64,000 nucleotides of DNA from Beaufortia kweichowensis (GCA_019155185.1 CM032802.1:5618501-5682500); one strand, 5' to 3'. Positions 26,990-39,965 are shown, counted from the stretch's first letter. The notes: a model not told the origin generated them from the letters alone. Numbers and translations are program-made.

Positions 26990-27215
26990 TTAAACTATTG
27001 TATTGTTTGCCTCTATATCGCCATCTCTGTTCAAAACACAAAATTGCAGGTTACTTTATTTATCTGTGTGTTGGAAGTCAAATGACCTCAATCTGACATT
27101 TTCCAAGAAATAGTATCCAACTTCTAAATCATTATTATAAGCTTTCTGTGTAAGTGAGGGTAAAGTAATGAGAACAGATTTTTTTGATGTACTTTTTCAA
27201 CAACACATTTAATCA
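26990..27215 (+). mobile_element. Dispersed TIR element, family B copy 4
   Basis: Contains TTTGCCTCTATATCGCCATC, then AAATTGCAGGTTACTT, AATGACCTCAATCTGACATT, CTAAATCATTATTATAAGCT, GAGGGTAAAGTAATGAG and TTGATGTACTTTTTCAAC, in the same order as copies 2 and 3. The right inverted end is not clearly preserved, so the element is truncated or interrupted near 27215. Confidence 0.6.
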
Positions 27216-27510
27216 CTGAATATGTTGCTTGGTTTTGACTTACATATATTTGTTTCAGATCATTAGATGTGACGCTACAGTGCTTTGAATGTCTGTCTGA
27301 AACAGCTGCTTTATGATGTACCTTCATGCACAAAACACTGATCAGTGAGGCAGCAAGACCTACAAAATAACCTAGGTATGTTTCCAGTGTTTTACACTGA
27401 ATGAATGATCATTTGAATCGTGGTAGCGCGTTGGAGCGCTCTCTCACACACTACTGTCCAGGGATTGTGAGCAAAACCGCATATAATGTTTGATAAAGGA
27501 CTGTGGTTGA

Positions 27511-27742
27511 AAGCCCCGCCTTCATTTAGAGGCCCCGCCCCCTTTAGAGATCTCTGGGCTGCAGCTCTACATCTTCTGTTTTTTCACTCAGGCCGATCCT
27601 TGAGCTTTACTTCACCCCGTCCGTGACTTAGAACAAATTATTCTAATGCCCCTGACGGGGCAGAATCACCAATCCTCGAGCTGCTGATTGGTGAAGTTAT
27701 CTTTAATTGGTTTAAACTTTGCCCTATCTGCCTGGGGATTGG
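27511..27742. promoter_or_regulatory. GC-box plus CCAAT-box cluster
   Basis: Two GC-box-like words (GCCCCGCC at 27513-27520, GGCCCCGCCCCC at 27531-27542) are followed by four CCAAT/ATTGG boxes (27669-27673, 27687-27691, 27706-27710, 27738-27742). The first two boxes form a hairpin: TCACCAATC (27666-27674) pairs with GATTGGTGA (27686-27694). No TATA box or obvious exon follows, though GC-rich sequence continues to about 28080. It could be a distal or alternative promoter or enhancer about 10 kb 5' of insyn1. Function inferred only. Confidence 0.35.
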
Positions 27743-28539
27743 CAAGCTTAATTTCAGCAAAAGGTCAACATCAATAAATCCAGCTGAAGAAGAGAAAGTG
27801 AGAAGGGGTGGAGAAAGGGAGAAAGAGATAAGGAAAGATGGGATCCGGCGAAGGAGAGACTGCGCCCATTACTTCAGGAGGAAGAGAGGGTGGACGTCAG
27901 AGAAAGTGGAGTGTGACCTCTGGCCCCCGGGCCGCCGTCCAAAGTGCAGACGGGAGATTAGAATCTCCAGCGTTGTGGCTCCACCTCCGTGTCTCCTGTT
28001 TATTGGCACTGACCCCTGGCAAGATGGGGTCATATTTTCATATAATGGCAAAGCTACTCCGTTAGCGTCCATCGCTAGCCATATATTAAGGCTAAAATGA
28101 AAAGGACACAGAGACTGTGGAGGACAGGATTATAGAAAGGAGAAGAGACAGAAAGGAAGTAAGAGAATGTGATGGACGGCTAGTTGACCCAGAGCTAAAA
28201 GGACAGCTCAATTTATTTTGTGCTGAGAGGTATGAGAGTGAAATTCAAGCTAACAAAGACATCACTTCCATTAACCAGCACACCATCCTGAAGCAATGTC
28301 TGGGTTTACACAGATATGACTCGCCTGTACAAATCATTAGCATTCCTGCTTTATATTACCTTTGACAAGTGCTGGAAATCAAACTGGTCATTATCCTCTC
28401 TTGGATCAGTTTGTTTTTCTTTCTTTCTGTGGCGCTGATGTACATCTCTGTAATACCTGATGAAAAGCTATCTTTTAGCATTCATCTCAGTGATAGTTGA
28501 CTGGCACACGTCAGGCAGAACTTGCTAGAACATACTGTA

Positions 28540-28800
28540 CACTATAGTGGTCAAAAGTTTGACTGAAATCTTCAAAACCTGAATGTGTATGTGTGATATT
28601 TAAAATAAGTTTTGCAGATACAAATATAATTTTGCCAGCATATTTGTTTCTTTGTTGTATTTAAAAGTTTTTTTAATGAATTACTTGGACTCAATAATAA
28701 TGATAAATAGCCAGGAGATCCAAGCATAGATCAGTACTGTAAAGTCATACGAAGTTTATTTGCATGAAAAATAAAAACAAAGAAAAACAAAGTCCACTTT
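28540..28800 (+). repeat. Dispersed repeat family D, copy 1
   Basis: GTGGTCAAAAGTTTGACTGA, then AGTTTTGCAGATACAAATAT and AATTACTTGGACTCAATAAT, is the order of a cyprinid interspersed repeat that I recall. The middle block also matches 44455-44670. Noncoding. Confidence 0.5.
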
Positions 28801-30249
28801 ATACTTTACAAGTACTCTAAAAAGAAATCAGGTACTGGGTAAAACATTTACTATAATTATTAGGTCAATTCTGGTGTTTTTCTTAACATCACATTTCTCC
28901 ACATGCTGTTCACTGTGACCTCCAACTAATAATTAAACAGGATGTTTAATAAAATCAAATATTTGCATTTAATATATATGTTGTTTGCAGAAAGTCATTT
29001 CGTCAGAAATCAGAGGATTTTCAGGTCCACTCTGTGAATTGAATTGCAGGGACTAACTGGAACAGGTGAACTTTGACCCCTGTGTATAACGCATACATTT
29101 TTAACAGCAAATTCAGCACCCCACATGTGCTTTAAAACGCCTCAAGTTTACAACACTGTTGATTGATTGTCATCCCTATTGACCGTGAGATGTAAGGACT
29201 GCTTGTGCCAGGCTGAGGTCAGAGGTGAAAGTGCACAAGTGGCGTGAGGGCGCAGGGGGGCAGCATGGGAAAGCGTGCGGGGCTGGTGACAGCTCGACTC
29301 CGTTGTGGCTCAGCTGCACCGGCACAATAAAAGGTGACAGGTCCAATCAACCACTCCATCAACAGCTCCAGGCCTAATGCTCTCTCATGTCAGACCGAGT
29401 TAGAAAAGACCGCGGTGACACCCCACACGAGAGAACGAGAAAAAGAGAGTGAGAGAGGACAACTCTTTAATGGAGATCCCAGGCTCTGTAAAATAGATAC
29501 GTTTAAGTACCTGCACACTTCCAAATAGTTCACAGATCCTATCTCTTTGTCTGGCTCTGTGCAAACCTCTCCTTCTCACAATATAGCCGTTAGAAGTGCT
29601 GAGAATCGAAAACGATTGTGCTTTTTGGCTTAAAATAGCACCGGAGTCGACTACGGCGTCTCCGTCTGTGATTCAGCTGACGTGACGTGCGCCAGATGCA
29701 GCCACAGCGTAGAAAAACGAGTGACGGCTACATGAGCTGATCAGACCAGTGAACGCTCTAGTAAGGTGTGACATGTAAATTACAATAAATCCCTATTACA
29801 GTAAATCTGATGGATGTCAATGTGGGGTTGGGAGAAAATGGAACAAACAGCTAAAAAAGCAGAGGTAAAGATGACGGGTAAAGTAAAGAGAGTCGACCGA
29901 GTTGCATTAAGATAAATTGTTCAGTCTGAGAGAAGGTTCCACGCATCTGTTGGATCGCACCAATGTGGCAGGTTCACCCGAAAAGCCGCAACCAATTGGA
30001 GAGAACTTCTGTCACCCGCTCGGTAGACTGAAATGGGACATCACACTCACAATTCATTCCACGGGGCGCAGCTCAAAGAGAAAATCCCTCTTTAGTTCCA
30101 GGCAGATGCCTCCTGGATTCAGAACACACCTGGTGCTCTGCTGAGGTCAAAACAGGAGGCCAGTAGTGTGTACGATGAAATCAGCTTAAATCACAAGAGA
30201 GGATAAGCATTTTGTTGAATTTATATTGCAGTTTCCCGCCAGCTGGAAC

Positions 30250-30490
30250 CCTTACAATAAAGCTCTATGTATTTAAGTACTTTGATATTGTTTATGGTAT
30301 TACCATATTTATATACAGTACATTGTTTTTTTTTATGGTACTTTGAAAAAACACTATAGTTTTTACTATAGTATTTTGTACTTTTGTTTAACAGTGGTAC
30401 AGTACTGTATACATTAAAATTTATTGAAGTAAGATTCAAAAACACTGTAATATCTAAAAATTGTACTACTATAGTATACTACAGTATGTT
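30250..30490. repeat. AT-rich foldback repeat (ACTATAGTA words)
   Basis: Multiple ACTATAGT, TACAGTAC and GTATACTACAGTATG words, many self-complementary, give a long imperfect hairpin. It resembles a short palindromic element. Confidence 0.45.
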
Positions 30491-31402
30491 GAGTGAATTG
30501 CAAAAAAGAACAACTGTCCTGTAAAGTCGATGAGACTTTAGCTAGATAAGAGGAATTTTCCTTTTCCATACTGTAAATACTGTATTACTTCAGTTGTAAT
30601 TATTCTCTTGAAGCTGGGCTAGCAATAGATGTTTATATATTTATTTTCAGCAGATGAAGTTACAGTACATGCATTTTGATAAAAGCCACAGTTATGTGTT
30701 TATAGCTCAACACTGATCTCTACATTATGTAGAAGGTTATAGTTTGTTGTAAAATCCATCACTTAAAAGCTTACACGGACATTTGTTTAGTCAGGTAGCA
30801 CTTTATGTACCTGATACACAGGTATTCATGAAAAGATAATTGTGCTGCTGTCTTTCAGAGCTAGTGATGTGCTTATTGTTTATCCCCATATGAAGTAAAG
30901 AATTAAATAATAATACTCGCAAGCTTTTGTCTTACACAGTTTTTAATCAGTCTTCAATGTAGGAAAAAATATTTTTGTGGTTAGTTTTATGACAGTTAGA
31001 TTTGCGAGTTACTTCATGCACTTCTCTCTTCATGCACTAAACTGACAGTTCCTGTGAAACCTGGCAGCTCAAATTATAAATCTTTATTATATACTTTTCA
31101 TTCGAATATGGCTCATGAGGGGCCATAGGGAATTAATGCTAAATAGTTTTTATTTGTATATGTATTTATTTTTAACAAAAAACATCATAGATGACAATCT
31201 AGTCGTAAATGTAATCAAATCAACAGTTATCTTGTGAGTCTTGTGATTTTCTTGTTTTACACAATAGTAAAATTAAAAGTCAGCATTTCAACACACCATG
31301 CCGGTTTGAATTCAGTAACCTTAGAGCCTGTGAGGATACATCTTGTCATGGTAAATCTCTCTCTCCAGACAAATTCTCTCTCTCTCTCTCTCTAGGGAAT
31401 TA

Positions 31403-31627
<225 letters not shown>

Positions 31628-33018
31628 TGCTCTGGCCTTGATGCATTGACATGTATTCATCTTCAGCCATCATTAGCCAACCTTCAGCTGCCTCCTTCAA
31701 CACAGTGTAATAATGTATATTTCATTCATGTCATTTATATATTCATTTTCACTTTATTGCAGGGTATTAGAAAATGCATGAAATAAATCTTACAATACAG
31801 AGAAAGTGAAGTTGTGCAGCACTTGCTGTGGGTGTGATAGGTGAGAGGTTCACCAGCCGAATCTTGTATCAGTTTCAGAGATACGGATCACGTGGTGTCG
31901 CGCCACTGGAACTGGTGTGTGATGTTGAAAAGCCTTCTTTCAGGCCTCTCTGATTCGGTTCACTCAGTGGCCATCTTGGCAAATGTCTCCAGGCGTCTCT
32001 TTTCTATCTGCACTTACAGAAAATCTACGTGAATTGCACGTTTTTCACAAATCATCAACTATCGACTTTACATTTGCAAAAGCATGTGATCATGTCACTG
32101 AAGACTGCATATTAATAGCACATGTCATAATAGCGATCCTTCAGTATGTGTGTGTGTGATCCATCTCTCATACTGTAATAGTGAAGGTCATGTCTGCAGA
32201 TTTTTAATTCTTACTATTACTTCTCTCCTCTGCGGTGGACTGCAGACGTGACTATTTCTCATTTCAGATGGGCCGTCCTCTGACCTGTTCTCATAAGAAT
32301 CACTGGTTCATCTTTGCTTTTTGTGTCACCTGTGTAGGCAGCTAGCTAAACTCCTAAATAGGGCAGCTGGTTTCAAGCAGGAACTATAGTAGGCCATTAT
32401 GCGCTTGGTTATGAGAAAGAATTTTCCTCTGTGTGTGTGTGTGTGTGTACCTAAACCTGTGCTTGGGGCTATGGGCATAGCTGGCTGACTCCAAGCTAAC
32501 AGATGCCTGGCTGTAGCAGTGATGACAGGCTTTGAGAAGGGCCTGATGGGTCTGTGACTGTGGCCGCCTACAGAGCCACTTTGCTGAAGTGATAAGTGGG
32601 ATCACTTGCCCTTCCTTCAGCCTGCTGCCCAGACCTGCATTACAGAGAATATCCTAGGGGGCAATACTGCAGAATAACCCTCATGAGCTGCTATTATGGT
32701 ATGTGTGAGCATTTTAAGACTAAAAGGATTTTTTTCTGGCCATTGTAGTACTGTATTGTTAGGTATCCCATTTGCTTTTTAAAGTGCTGTTATTACTGTA
32801 GATGGTCACTTTTTTATATCTGGATGTGCTCTGTGCTAAAAAAGCATTTGTGTTACTTTATATTAACCAATTAAAAGGGCATTATTATATATATTATATA
32901 TTTTGTTTTCCTTTTATTTTCACTTCTCGCTGACCCTTTAAAATAATTAGTGAGTTTTTGCTGCCATGCCTTTAAGATAAACTTCATGGCCAGTCTGCAT
33001 TATAGTTCATCAATTATT

Positions 33019-33292
33019 GTTGGGGATAGTTTAACAATTTAAATATTCTGTCATTGTTCATCCTTTTGTTATTTAAACCTGGATATGTTTCTTTCTTCTT
33101 TGGAACACAAAAGAAGCTATTTTAAGAAATGTCTTGGTGGTTTTGTATCTATACAATGAAGTCAATGGGGGTCAATGTTGTTTGGTTATCAACATTTTTC
33201 AAAATATCTTCTGTGTTTCATACAGGTTTAAAATGACACAAGGATGAGTAGGTAATAAAAATAAATCAATTTTGGGTGCGCAATCCCTTTAA
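33019..33292. mobile_element. Angel-like foldback element
   Basis: It opens GGGGATAGTTTAACAATTT and closes TTTTGGGTGCGCAATCCCTTTAA cut short by divergence. In between are TTTCTTTCTTCTTTGGAACA, AATGAAGTCAATGGGGGTCA and AAAATATCTTCTGTGTTTCA. This is the left-right mirrored layout of the palindromic Angel elements of cyprinids (recalled consensus). Noncoding, diverged. Confidence 0.65.
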
Positions 33293-36200
33293 CTGGAATG
33301 GGTCAAATATAAGGCGCTAGATTAGTCCATAACAGCAAAATTAAACTGGAGAAGATAAATGCCCCAAGCATGAAACGACCCACACTGCCTATTGCCTTTC
33401 TTTCCACACATCTGTGATAAGTTACTGTAACACCAATACTGTAGTCAATAGCACAACCCAGAAGTTATGTTTTCTTTACTTACTAAAGCCAAGAATGGTA
33501 AACTGAGACATTATCTGTGCTAGAACGGCACTGTATCTGCACTCGTCTCCATAGTGATGATATTGAGTGACATCTCGCCCTTGATTATGTTTGCAGGAGC
33601 TGCGAGTGAATCAAAAGAGCTGTCACAGTCGCACAGCAGCGGGCAACACGAGTAATCTTCACTTCTCAGTCAAACGTCCTGCGCGTCAGTCTGAAGATTA
33701 ACTCCTATGCATAATCTCTGTGCCATAGACTGATGTTTTAAATGTAGTCTGATTTCTTAGGCATTACATAACTTGAATGGAATTCCTAAAAGGTACATGG
33801 CTTTAAATTACATGAGAATTGGTTGAAAAATGATGTGATCCCTATTGGTCGGACTCCTCCTGAATCACCAATGAGGTGTTGCTCATTAGTGCTCCGATGG
33901 GGATGGGGAAGGTGATTGGAGATTTCCAGTTTGTCAGCGAGTTCCATGGCAAGCACATATATCCCTTGGCAAACAGCAGACCAAACATGTCTGAGCTTAG
34001 GGATGCTGGGGGTAGAGATGTTCTGCACCCTGCGAGGGTGGAGTAAGGACAATGAAAAGATTTGAAAGAGAGCGAGAGATCAAAGAGATACAGAAAACTG
34101 AGCAGATAAAGGACAGTGAAATAAAGTAAGAAAAGGTAAAAGAAATGACAGACCCTTTATCTCTTTACATCTCAGTCTGTCTGTCTGTCGACCTGAGCAG
34201 TAGGCAGAAATAAATGCCCAGCTGACACAGTTGCCGTATGACCACTAGCTGTTGTAAAAAGAACTGAAGGATGACGATGCGTCACTTCATCACTTCCATT
34301 TTTAAATGTCCTGAAAATAAACATGGAAAAGCTCAGCTGTGATCTATCACAGCAAGAAAGATTTAAACATCGAAAACAGGGAGGGTGTAACAGTGATTTT
34401 ACTATGAGTGAGAGGTGTTCTTTTACATATCCAAAGCGATCCAAAAAGCTGAACATCCCTACGACAGTTCAAATAGACTTTTAAAGCATGTCATGTAACA
34501 ATGAAGTCTGATTTATTGGCCAATTACTGTTCTTTTAGACAGTAAAATATCCACATAGGTGTCAAAAATGAGTGATTTAATAACTGGAAGATTTGACAAG
34601 CTGCTGTCATATGTTTACTGTACAACTAAAATGATGTTTCATTACTGTACAGTGTAAATTCAACAGACAGGCAATACAATTTTATGCTCACAAATAATGC
34701 CACAGGTCCTGTGGACACTGTTTTGCTTTTGTGTGAGACGTCATGGACTTCACTGCACTACAGTGTCACCTTGTGGAGAGGAGAATTACACATTTCCAAT
34801 GAGGAAAAAATGATTAAGTGGCCTTTTAAGTGCTCTTTAATGTTATTTTCAACGTTTCACCGGTGTATTACAATAATTATATTGAAATGATTTCATTTTA
34901 AGTAAATTGTAATACACACATTTCCTGACCAAAAATCCAAAACCACATTTTTGATTGATGGGTGCTTATTTTAACCAAAAAGAAAGTGGGTAAAAGGCCT
35001 TTGTAGATGCACTGGGTTGGCCAGGTTTTGATTTATGAAAAAAAAAATCTTTCTTGCACCCAGATGCACACAAGCAGAGACACAGTGTTCGTATCCAGGC
35101 ATAGAGGAAGCCAGCCAAATACTGCCTGGTCTAATAAAAAGATACTTGATCTTGAAGTATTAAATAAGAGGGGTATGATTGCTCATTGCTGTGTAAACAG
35201 AAGTGGTCAAATAAACCCCACAGGCTGGTCGACTCCCACTTTCTTCTCACTCTCTTTAGCTCTCTCTCTCTCTTTTATCTCTCGCCCTCTCACTGTAGTA
35301 CCACATTACCCGAGTGATTTCCTCTGGAGGTACACCTGTGAAAGCACGAGCGCGTGGCCCTACTAGAAAAATATTGCGTTCTATAAAACTTCTCCATAAT
35401 CGGGCCAGGTGCAATAAATCCAGGACAGAAATATTAAGTGGGACTGATATTTCCTTGGCCTCTCTCCAGCGCTGCTAGTAAAAACCAGCAGTCAGAATGA
35501 CCTTAGCGTTGACAATATATTATATCGGGTCGGGGGGATTGGACGACGGTGATGGCAGTCAAACATCCGGGGATGTGTTTCAATGATTCCTCAATAATTA
35601 AAATTGTGTTATAGTAAACTCTGTTATCAGTGTTCATTAGATACCAAATTACTCTAAGCAGCATTATGGAGGGCTGTAAAGGGTTTAAAGAGCATTCGTA
35701 ATGATCTGTGACTTTTAAAGGAGGCACACGGTCAAACAGGGATATCGCAAGGACATCGCAGGAAGGTTTTTGCCATTCAGCAGTAAGAGTGTTAGTTTAA
35801 GCCTACACTGTTCTACATAGATGTGTAAGAATAATGCCACATCAGCCTCCACCTCCACACAGAGACCCACACACATTCACCCTGACCCTCTCTAACACTC
35901 ACATGCACCCTAATCATTCCAAATCACATCTTGGAACGTATTTCTTAAATGGACAATGCACATGTAAGTTATTTGTAGTTTATAGCAATAGGTAAGTCGC
36001 TCCTTAACTAACACGCATGAAAACAATAAATGCTGTAAAATAATATATAATATATTAGGTCTGTTTTGTCAGGCTTTGGTTTGCTGTTGTTTTTGCTACA
36101 GTAGATGTTAAGATAGATGCGAGAAAGTAAAAACATTCACTATTCCAAAGATGTAAGAAAAATCTCTGATGTGTGAATATTACAATGATGATGTCATTGT

Positions 36201-37199
36201 TGCCTTTTAAAAAAGTATGAATTCTGAATCTTCTATCAATCAAAAAACTTTCAAACCAGAAATAGATTGACAAGAAATTATTGAAATAAAGTTGAAATCG
36301 GACCATTGAAGTTTATATGTGACAGCTATGCAGTCAGAATTTTAGTTTTGTGGCTTGTAGTCCATGTTTGTTAGCTTTGAAAACATTTAGTTGTTGTATA
36401 CTTCTAAAATTAGCCATTAGTAGATTTAAAAAAAAAAAAAGAAAAATAGATACATATTAAGACAAATATTAAGGACTTGTCCTGCACTACACATCTTGCT
36501 TTCTGCAATGAGAAATTCAGTCTTCTTAACAAGTACATTTAAACGGTCATGTTTTTTTGTTACTCATTATAAAGTTAAGCAAATTCAGTTTATTAAGTTT
36601 CGATTCAGCACTAGCCTATATTTAAACTAGAAAGTTGAAATTACTTGGACTTATAACTTGATTGTGCTTATAAGATTTTAATAGAGCAACAAAAAATTCT
36701 GTCTAGCATGGCTTCATGACTGCAATAACCATTTTTGGCTATTTAAACAAAAGGGGATAGATCATTTATTATAGGCTCCAAATAACATCTATATTATGAA
36801 TTCCTTGTAGAAATTTCCTTTGATGAGCAAAAAGAAGCGAAAGAGAGATTGACTAAGAGGAATATCAAGCAAGCTAGTCAGAACTGAAAAAATACAGTGT
36901 GCACACTAAATATATGCTTGAAGCCAAAAGTGCACATTGTAATAATGTGCTGAATTTATTAAAGAGAAAATGTTTTATTGATCAAGGATGAAGATACAAC
37001 AGGGAATATTTTACTCCGCATCATTTTCTCAATTTGTCTCAGAAGCCTCTGAGTGGTGAAATAAAACTAACCCTTCCCAGCAGGGCTCCGGCTTAAGATT
37101 TATTTACAGACGCTTCACAGAGTAAAATTAAAGGGAACAATAAACAAGGGAAAACAAATATCGTTATGTGCATAGAGATAAAGAGAGAATTTTAAATGT
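33293..37199. other. Intergenic 5' flank of insyn1, nothing recognised
   Basis: No exon recognised. Contains a short poly-A run (36427-36440) and scattered AT-rich sequence, but no repeat that I can name and no supported open frame. Confidence 0.4.
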
Positions 37200-37353
37200 G
37201 ATGGTCGCTACTGTCTCTTTAAACCTCTTGGTCCCTCCCCCATCCTCAGAAGCAGCGAGAGAGAGCCGTCTCCACGAGCAGCCAAAGCCTGTCCATAAAC
37301 TCCAGCCTCTTCCTCCCTCCATCTGGCAGTGCGTGCAGGAGAGAGAGGAGGGC

Positions 37354-37388
<35 letters not shown>

Positions 37389-37820
37389 TGAGAGAGAACC
37401 AGTCAGTGCGTGTGCATCCACAGGCTTTCGAATCACAGGCAGATCCAGCATCCCTCTCTCAGACAGAGTCTGTCGTCGCGGGCGACAGAAGGTGTCTCAT
37501 CCACAGCAGCATCACTGTAGAGACGGAACGCGAGACGGCGTCGGCAGCTAGTGGTCGCCGCAGCAACAAGAGCATCCGAGGAGTTCCGGGACTGTGGAAG
37601 GAAAGGCTGGGGGCCAATCTCCTCCTTCGCACCTCCTCTGCTGCTTCACTTTGACACTGAAGGACAGCTGTGGGCGAGCGTGGATGAACGGACAGGGATA
37701 TAGATGAAGGAGTAGAATCAGTGGGTTTGTGTGTGTGGGAAAGTGTGAGAAGTGCGTGAGACAGTGAGTTTTTGTGTGATGGCGAGTGACGCCACTATTG
37801 AACGGACAGGATGATCCGAG
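37200..37820 (+). promoter_or_regulatory. Putative insyn1 promoter and first noncoding exon
   Basis: Locally GC-rich and CpG-bearing compared with its flanks, with a CCCTCCCCC motif (37230-37242), a (GA)n tract (37338-37398) and CpG-containing words at 37460-37600. It lies 1.8-2.4 kb before the insyn1 start codon on the same strand, where a noncoding first exon would fit. No TATA box is evident. Exon boundaries are unresolved: possible donors are ACA/GTGAGT (37764), TTG/GTGAGC (38006) and TAG/GTATAA (38567). The 127-codon frame across it is probably chance. Confidence 0.45.
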
Positions 37821-37891
37821 CTCAGTCGAGCCATAAGCTGTTTTCTCTTTAGCTCTTTTGGGAAGAGAGGAAAAGCAAACCAGCACACTGT

Positions 37892-37894
<3 letters not shown>

Positions 37895-37946
<52 letters not shown>
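37895..37946. repeat. (GA)n microsatellite in the insyn1 5' region
   Basis: About 26 GA units, within the presumed first exon or first intron. Confidence 0.95.
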
Positions 37947-37948
<2 letters not shown>

Positions 37949-38789
37949 ACACTCTGTGTTATAAAGTATTCTATATTCCCACTGAGGCTGGTACGATTAA
38001 ATTTGGTGAGCGCATTCATTTGTTTCTGTTCTTTGCTATCTATAATTGATTTTGTGTTATAAACTGTAGAAAACAGGATTAAATGAGAATATGAAGATGT
38101 GTGTTTGAGAAAAAAGAGGAAGTTGCAAAGAGAGGACTTTTTTTTACAGTAAAGATAACATTAAATAAAGGGAGAAATTACATCATGAACGGGCAAACTG
38201 CTCTTCCTCCTGCCCTTCCAGGTTTCGTGTGATATTTTCTAGTGGCACGTATTGGCAACAGCGGTTTGAAGGATCAAGTTCTGCTCTTTTATTTCCCTCC
38301 CTCATTCCTCAGAGCAAAAGACTTGGAATTTACCTCCTTGTGACTTTTGAAGAACGCACGGCTATTATAAGCGAAAGTGCTAGCTGCTGGATTTCACACA
38401 TCTTCAAAAGGAACTAGATTGAGATCTGTTTCCTTCCAACCATTTCTGCAGAAATTGGAAAGAAATGACCAGCAGTCAAGCCTTCCACCAGAGGTTTAGC
38501 AATCGAGGATGGGCCATTAATCTGACTTCATTCCCTGCACTGCATTTATCACAAGACTTTTTGTAGGTATAACAGCAATTTTATTCACCTTTCTTCACTT
38601 CACTTTCATTTGATTGCTTTGCTTTCTTATTTTATTCTTGCAGATAGATATATGCAAAAACAAGTATGCAAGGACACACACACACACACAGACAGACAGA
38701 CAAATGCATAAGGACAAGAACACGTACAAAAATTGAAGGGCAAAGTTTAGTTCCTTGTGCTTTGGGGTTTTTTTGGCAGAAATATCTGA

Positions 38790-38825
38790 TGCTAATAGCC
38801 TCTCTTTTTTCTCTTTCTCTTCCAG
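38790..38825 (+). other. Splice acceptor of the insyn1 first coding exon
   Basis: A branch-point-like TGCTAAT (38790-38796) is followed by an almost pure pyrimidine tract (38799-38823) and CAG ending at 38825. It is the strongest acceptor upstream of the insyn1 start codon. Confidence 0.6.
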
Positions 38826-39572
38826 ATCCAGTTCAAGGAAAATGATGGAGTATTTGGACACATTTTGGTGTTGACTTTTAATTTAGAAAAACAAGAAATA
38901 GCGACAAAACGTCTCTTCGGTCCTGGTGTGCTCAACTAATTTAGATATTCTTTATTAATACTTTCAAACTTTGAAAGTAGTGCAATGTTGGGAGTTTTCT
39001 TTTTCCACCTGGATTGGATTTTACGAATGGACTTTTTCACACAATGAGGATCTGTCTCTCTGCCACACCATGCACAAATGATTGCAATCCTCTCCATCAT
39101 GCATACATGCAAGAGATGATTTCTGCTTCGTAGACAACAGCTTTCCGTCACAAATTGCCCCTAAGGACTCATATAGTCCCACACATACACACTCAACACA
39201 TGCCGCTCGCACAGATACAATGAAATGAACCACGCATCTTCTGCATCGTGTGCATTTTGTTTATTTTCCCCGGAGTTTGGTGTGTGCTTCTTGGATATAA
39301 TAGCCTAACCGTCCTTCAATGATTCCAGCACCTTCCCTCCCCGGATCCTCGAGATGCCCCGCGGTACACAGCAAGAGGAGGCTTGACCCCAGACCCAGCG
39401 AGGTCTCTCGGCTGCCCAGGCGTTTTTAAGATGTTGAACCCTCCCTGCGCGGCCCGAGCCCCAGATCGGATCAGTAGCACTGCGGCTCCTGGTGGCCCCA
39501 GACATGGATCGTGGCTCGGCTTGCCCCTGCCCTCAGCGCTCCGCAACCCGGCCCGTGAGCAGCCTGTGAAGG
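38826..39572 (+). other. insyn1 5' leader (untranslated part of first coding exon)
   Basis: Inferred 5' UTR between the acceptor at 38825 and the start codon at 39573, about 750 nt. It becomes GC-rich towards the start. In-frame stop TGA lies at 39567-39569, so translation in this frame cannot begin further upstream. Contains upstream ATGs, notably an 11-codon-scale frame at 39354 and a 59-codon frame at 39431. The true length depends on the acceptor choice. Confidence 0.5.
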
Positions 39573-39610
39573 ATGTCCCAGAGCGGAGCTCCGGCCCGGG
39601 AACCCTCTGA
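39431..39610 (+). other. Overlapping upstream ORF of insyn1
   Basis: ATG at 39431 opens a 59-codon frame ending at TGA 39608-39610, so it overlaps the first 38 nt of the insyn1 coding sequence in another frame. Its context (AAG ATG T) has a purine at -3. If the leader is transcribed as inferred, ribosomes translating it would bypass the insyn1 start. The peptide is Pro/Ala/Arg-rich and resembles no family that I know; a regulatory role is inference. Confidence 0.35.
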
Positions 39611-39716
39611 GACCCCCAGTCAGAGAGAACAGATCCGCAGCCACATGAAGATGGTGATCGAGCAGTTGGAAGGAATTCTCAAAGAGCTGAAAGATGTGGC
39701 GCATGAACTGCGGGAG
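39573..39716 (+). CDS. insyn1: Inhibitory synaptic factor 1, first coding exon (partial gene)
   Basis: Codes for the first 48 residues of an INSYN1 (C15orf59-type) protein. The signature RSHMKMVIEQLEGILKELKD (residues 22-41), then VAHELRE, closely matches the conserved amphipathic, probably coiled-coil N-terminus of vertebrate INSYN1 as I recall it; the first about 20 residues are variable. In mammals INSYN1 is a postsynaptic protein of inhibitory (GABAergic) synapses linked with gephyrin and the dystrophin complex. The start is the first ATG after an in-frame TGA at 39567. The exon ends exactly at a codon boundary before GTAAG (phase 0), where the family is expected to continue with a single large exon; that exon is not in this window. 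No frameshift or stop within the exon. Expected full length is several hundred residues, so most of the protein is missing here. Confidence 0.85.
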
Positions 39717-39907
39717 GTAAGACACCATTAGCCTGATTATTGTATTCACTTTGAATAGTTTGAGAGTTACAATTTTTTTTTTTATTTTTATACTTGAAGA
39801 GAGGCAATTGGTGATGAATAAGTAATGTTTTAGGGTTTAGAATTTGATTGGTCGGTTAAAGTGTGGCTTAGAGTGAAAGTGTAAAGAAATCTGGCGCAAG
39901 TATTAAC

Positions 39908-39911
<4 letters not shown>

Positions 39912-39965
<54 letters not shown>

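Noticed and set aside
37168..37551. 127-codon plus-strand frame in the putative insyn1 promoter/first exon
   Set aside because: Crosses a GA microsatellite and shows no family resemblance. Its position fits a noncoding first exon better.
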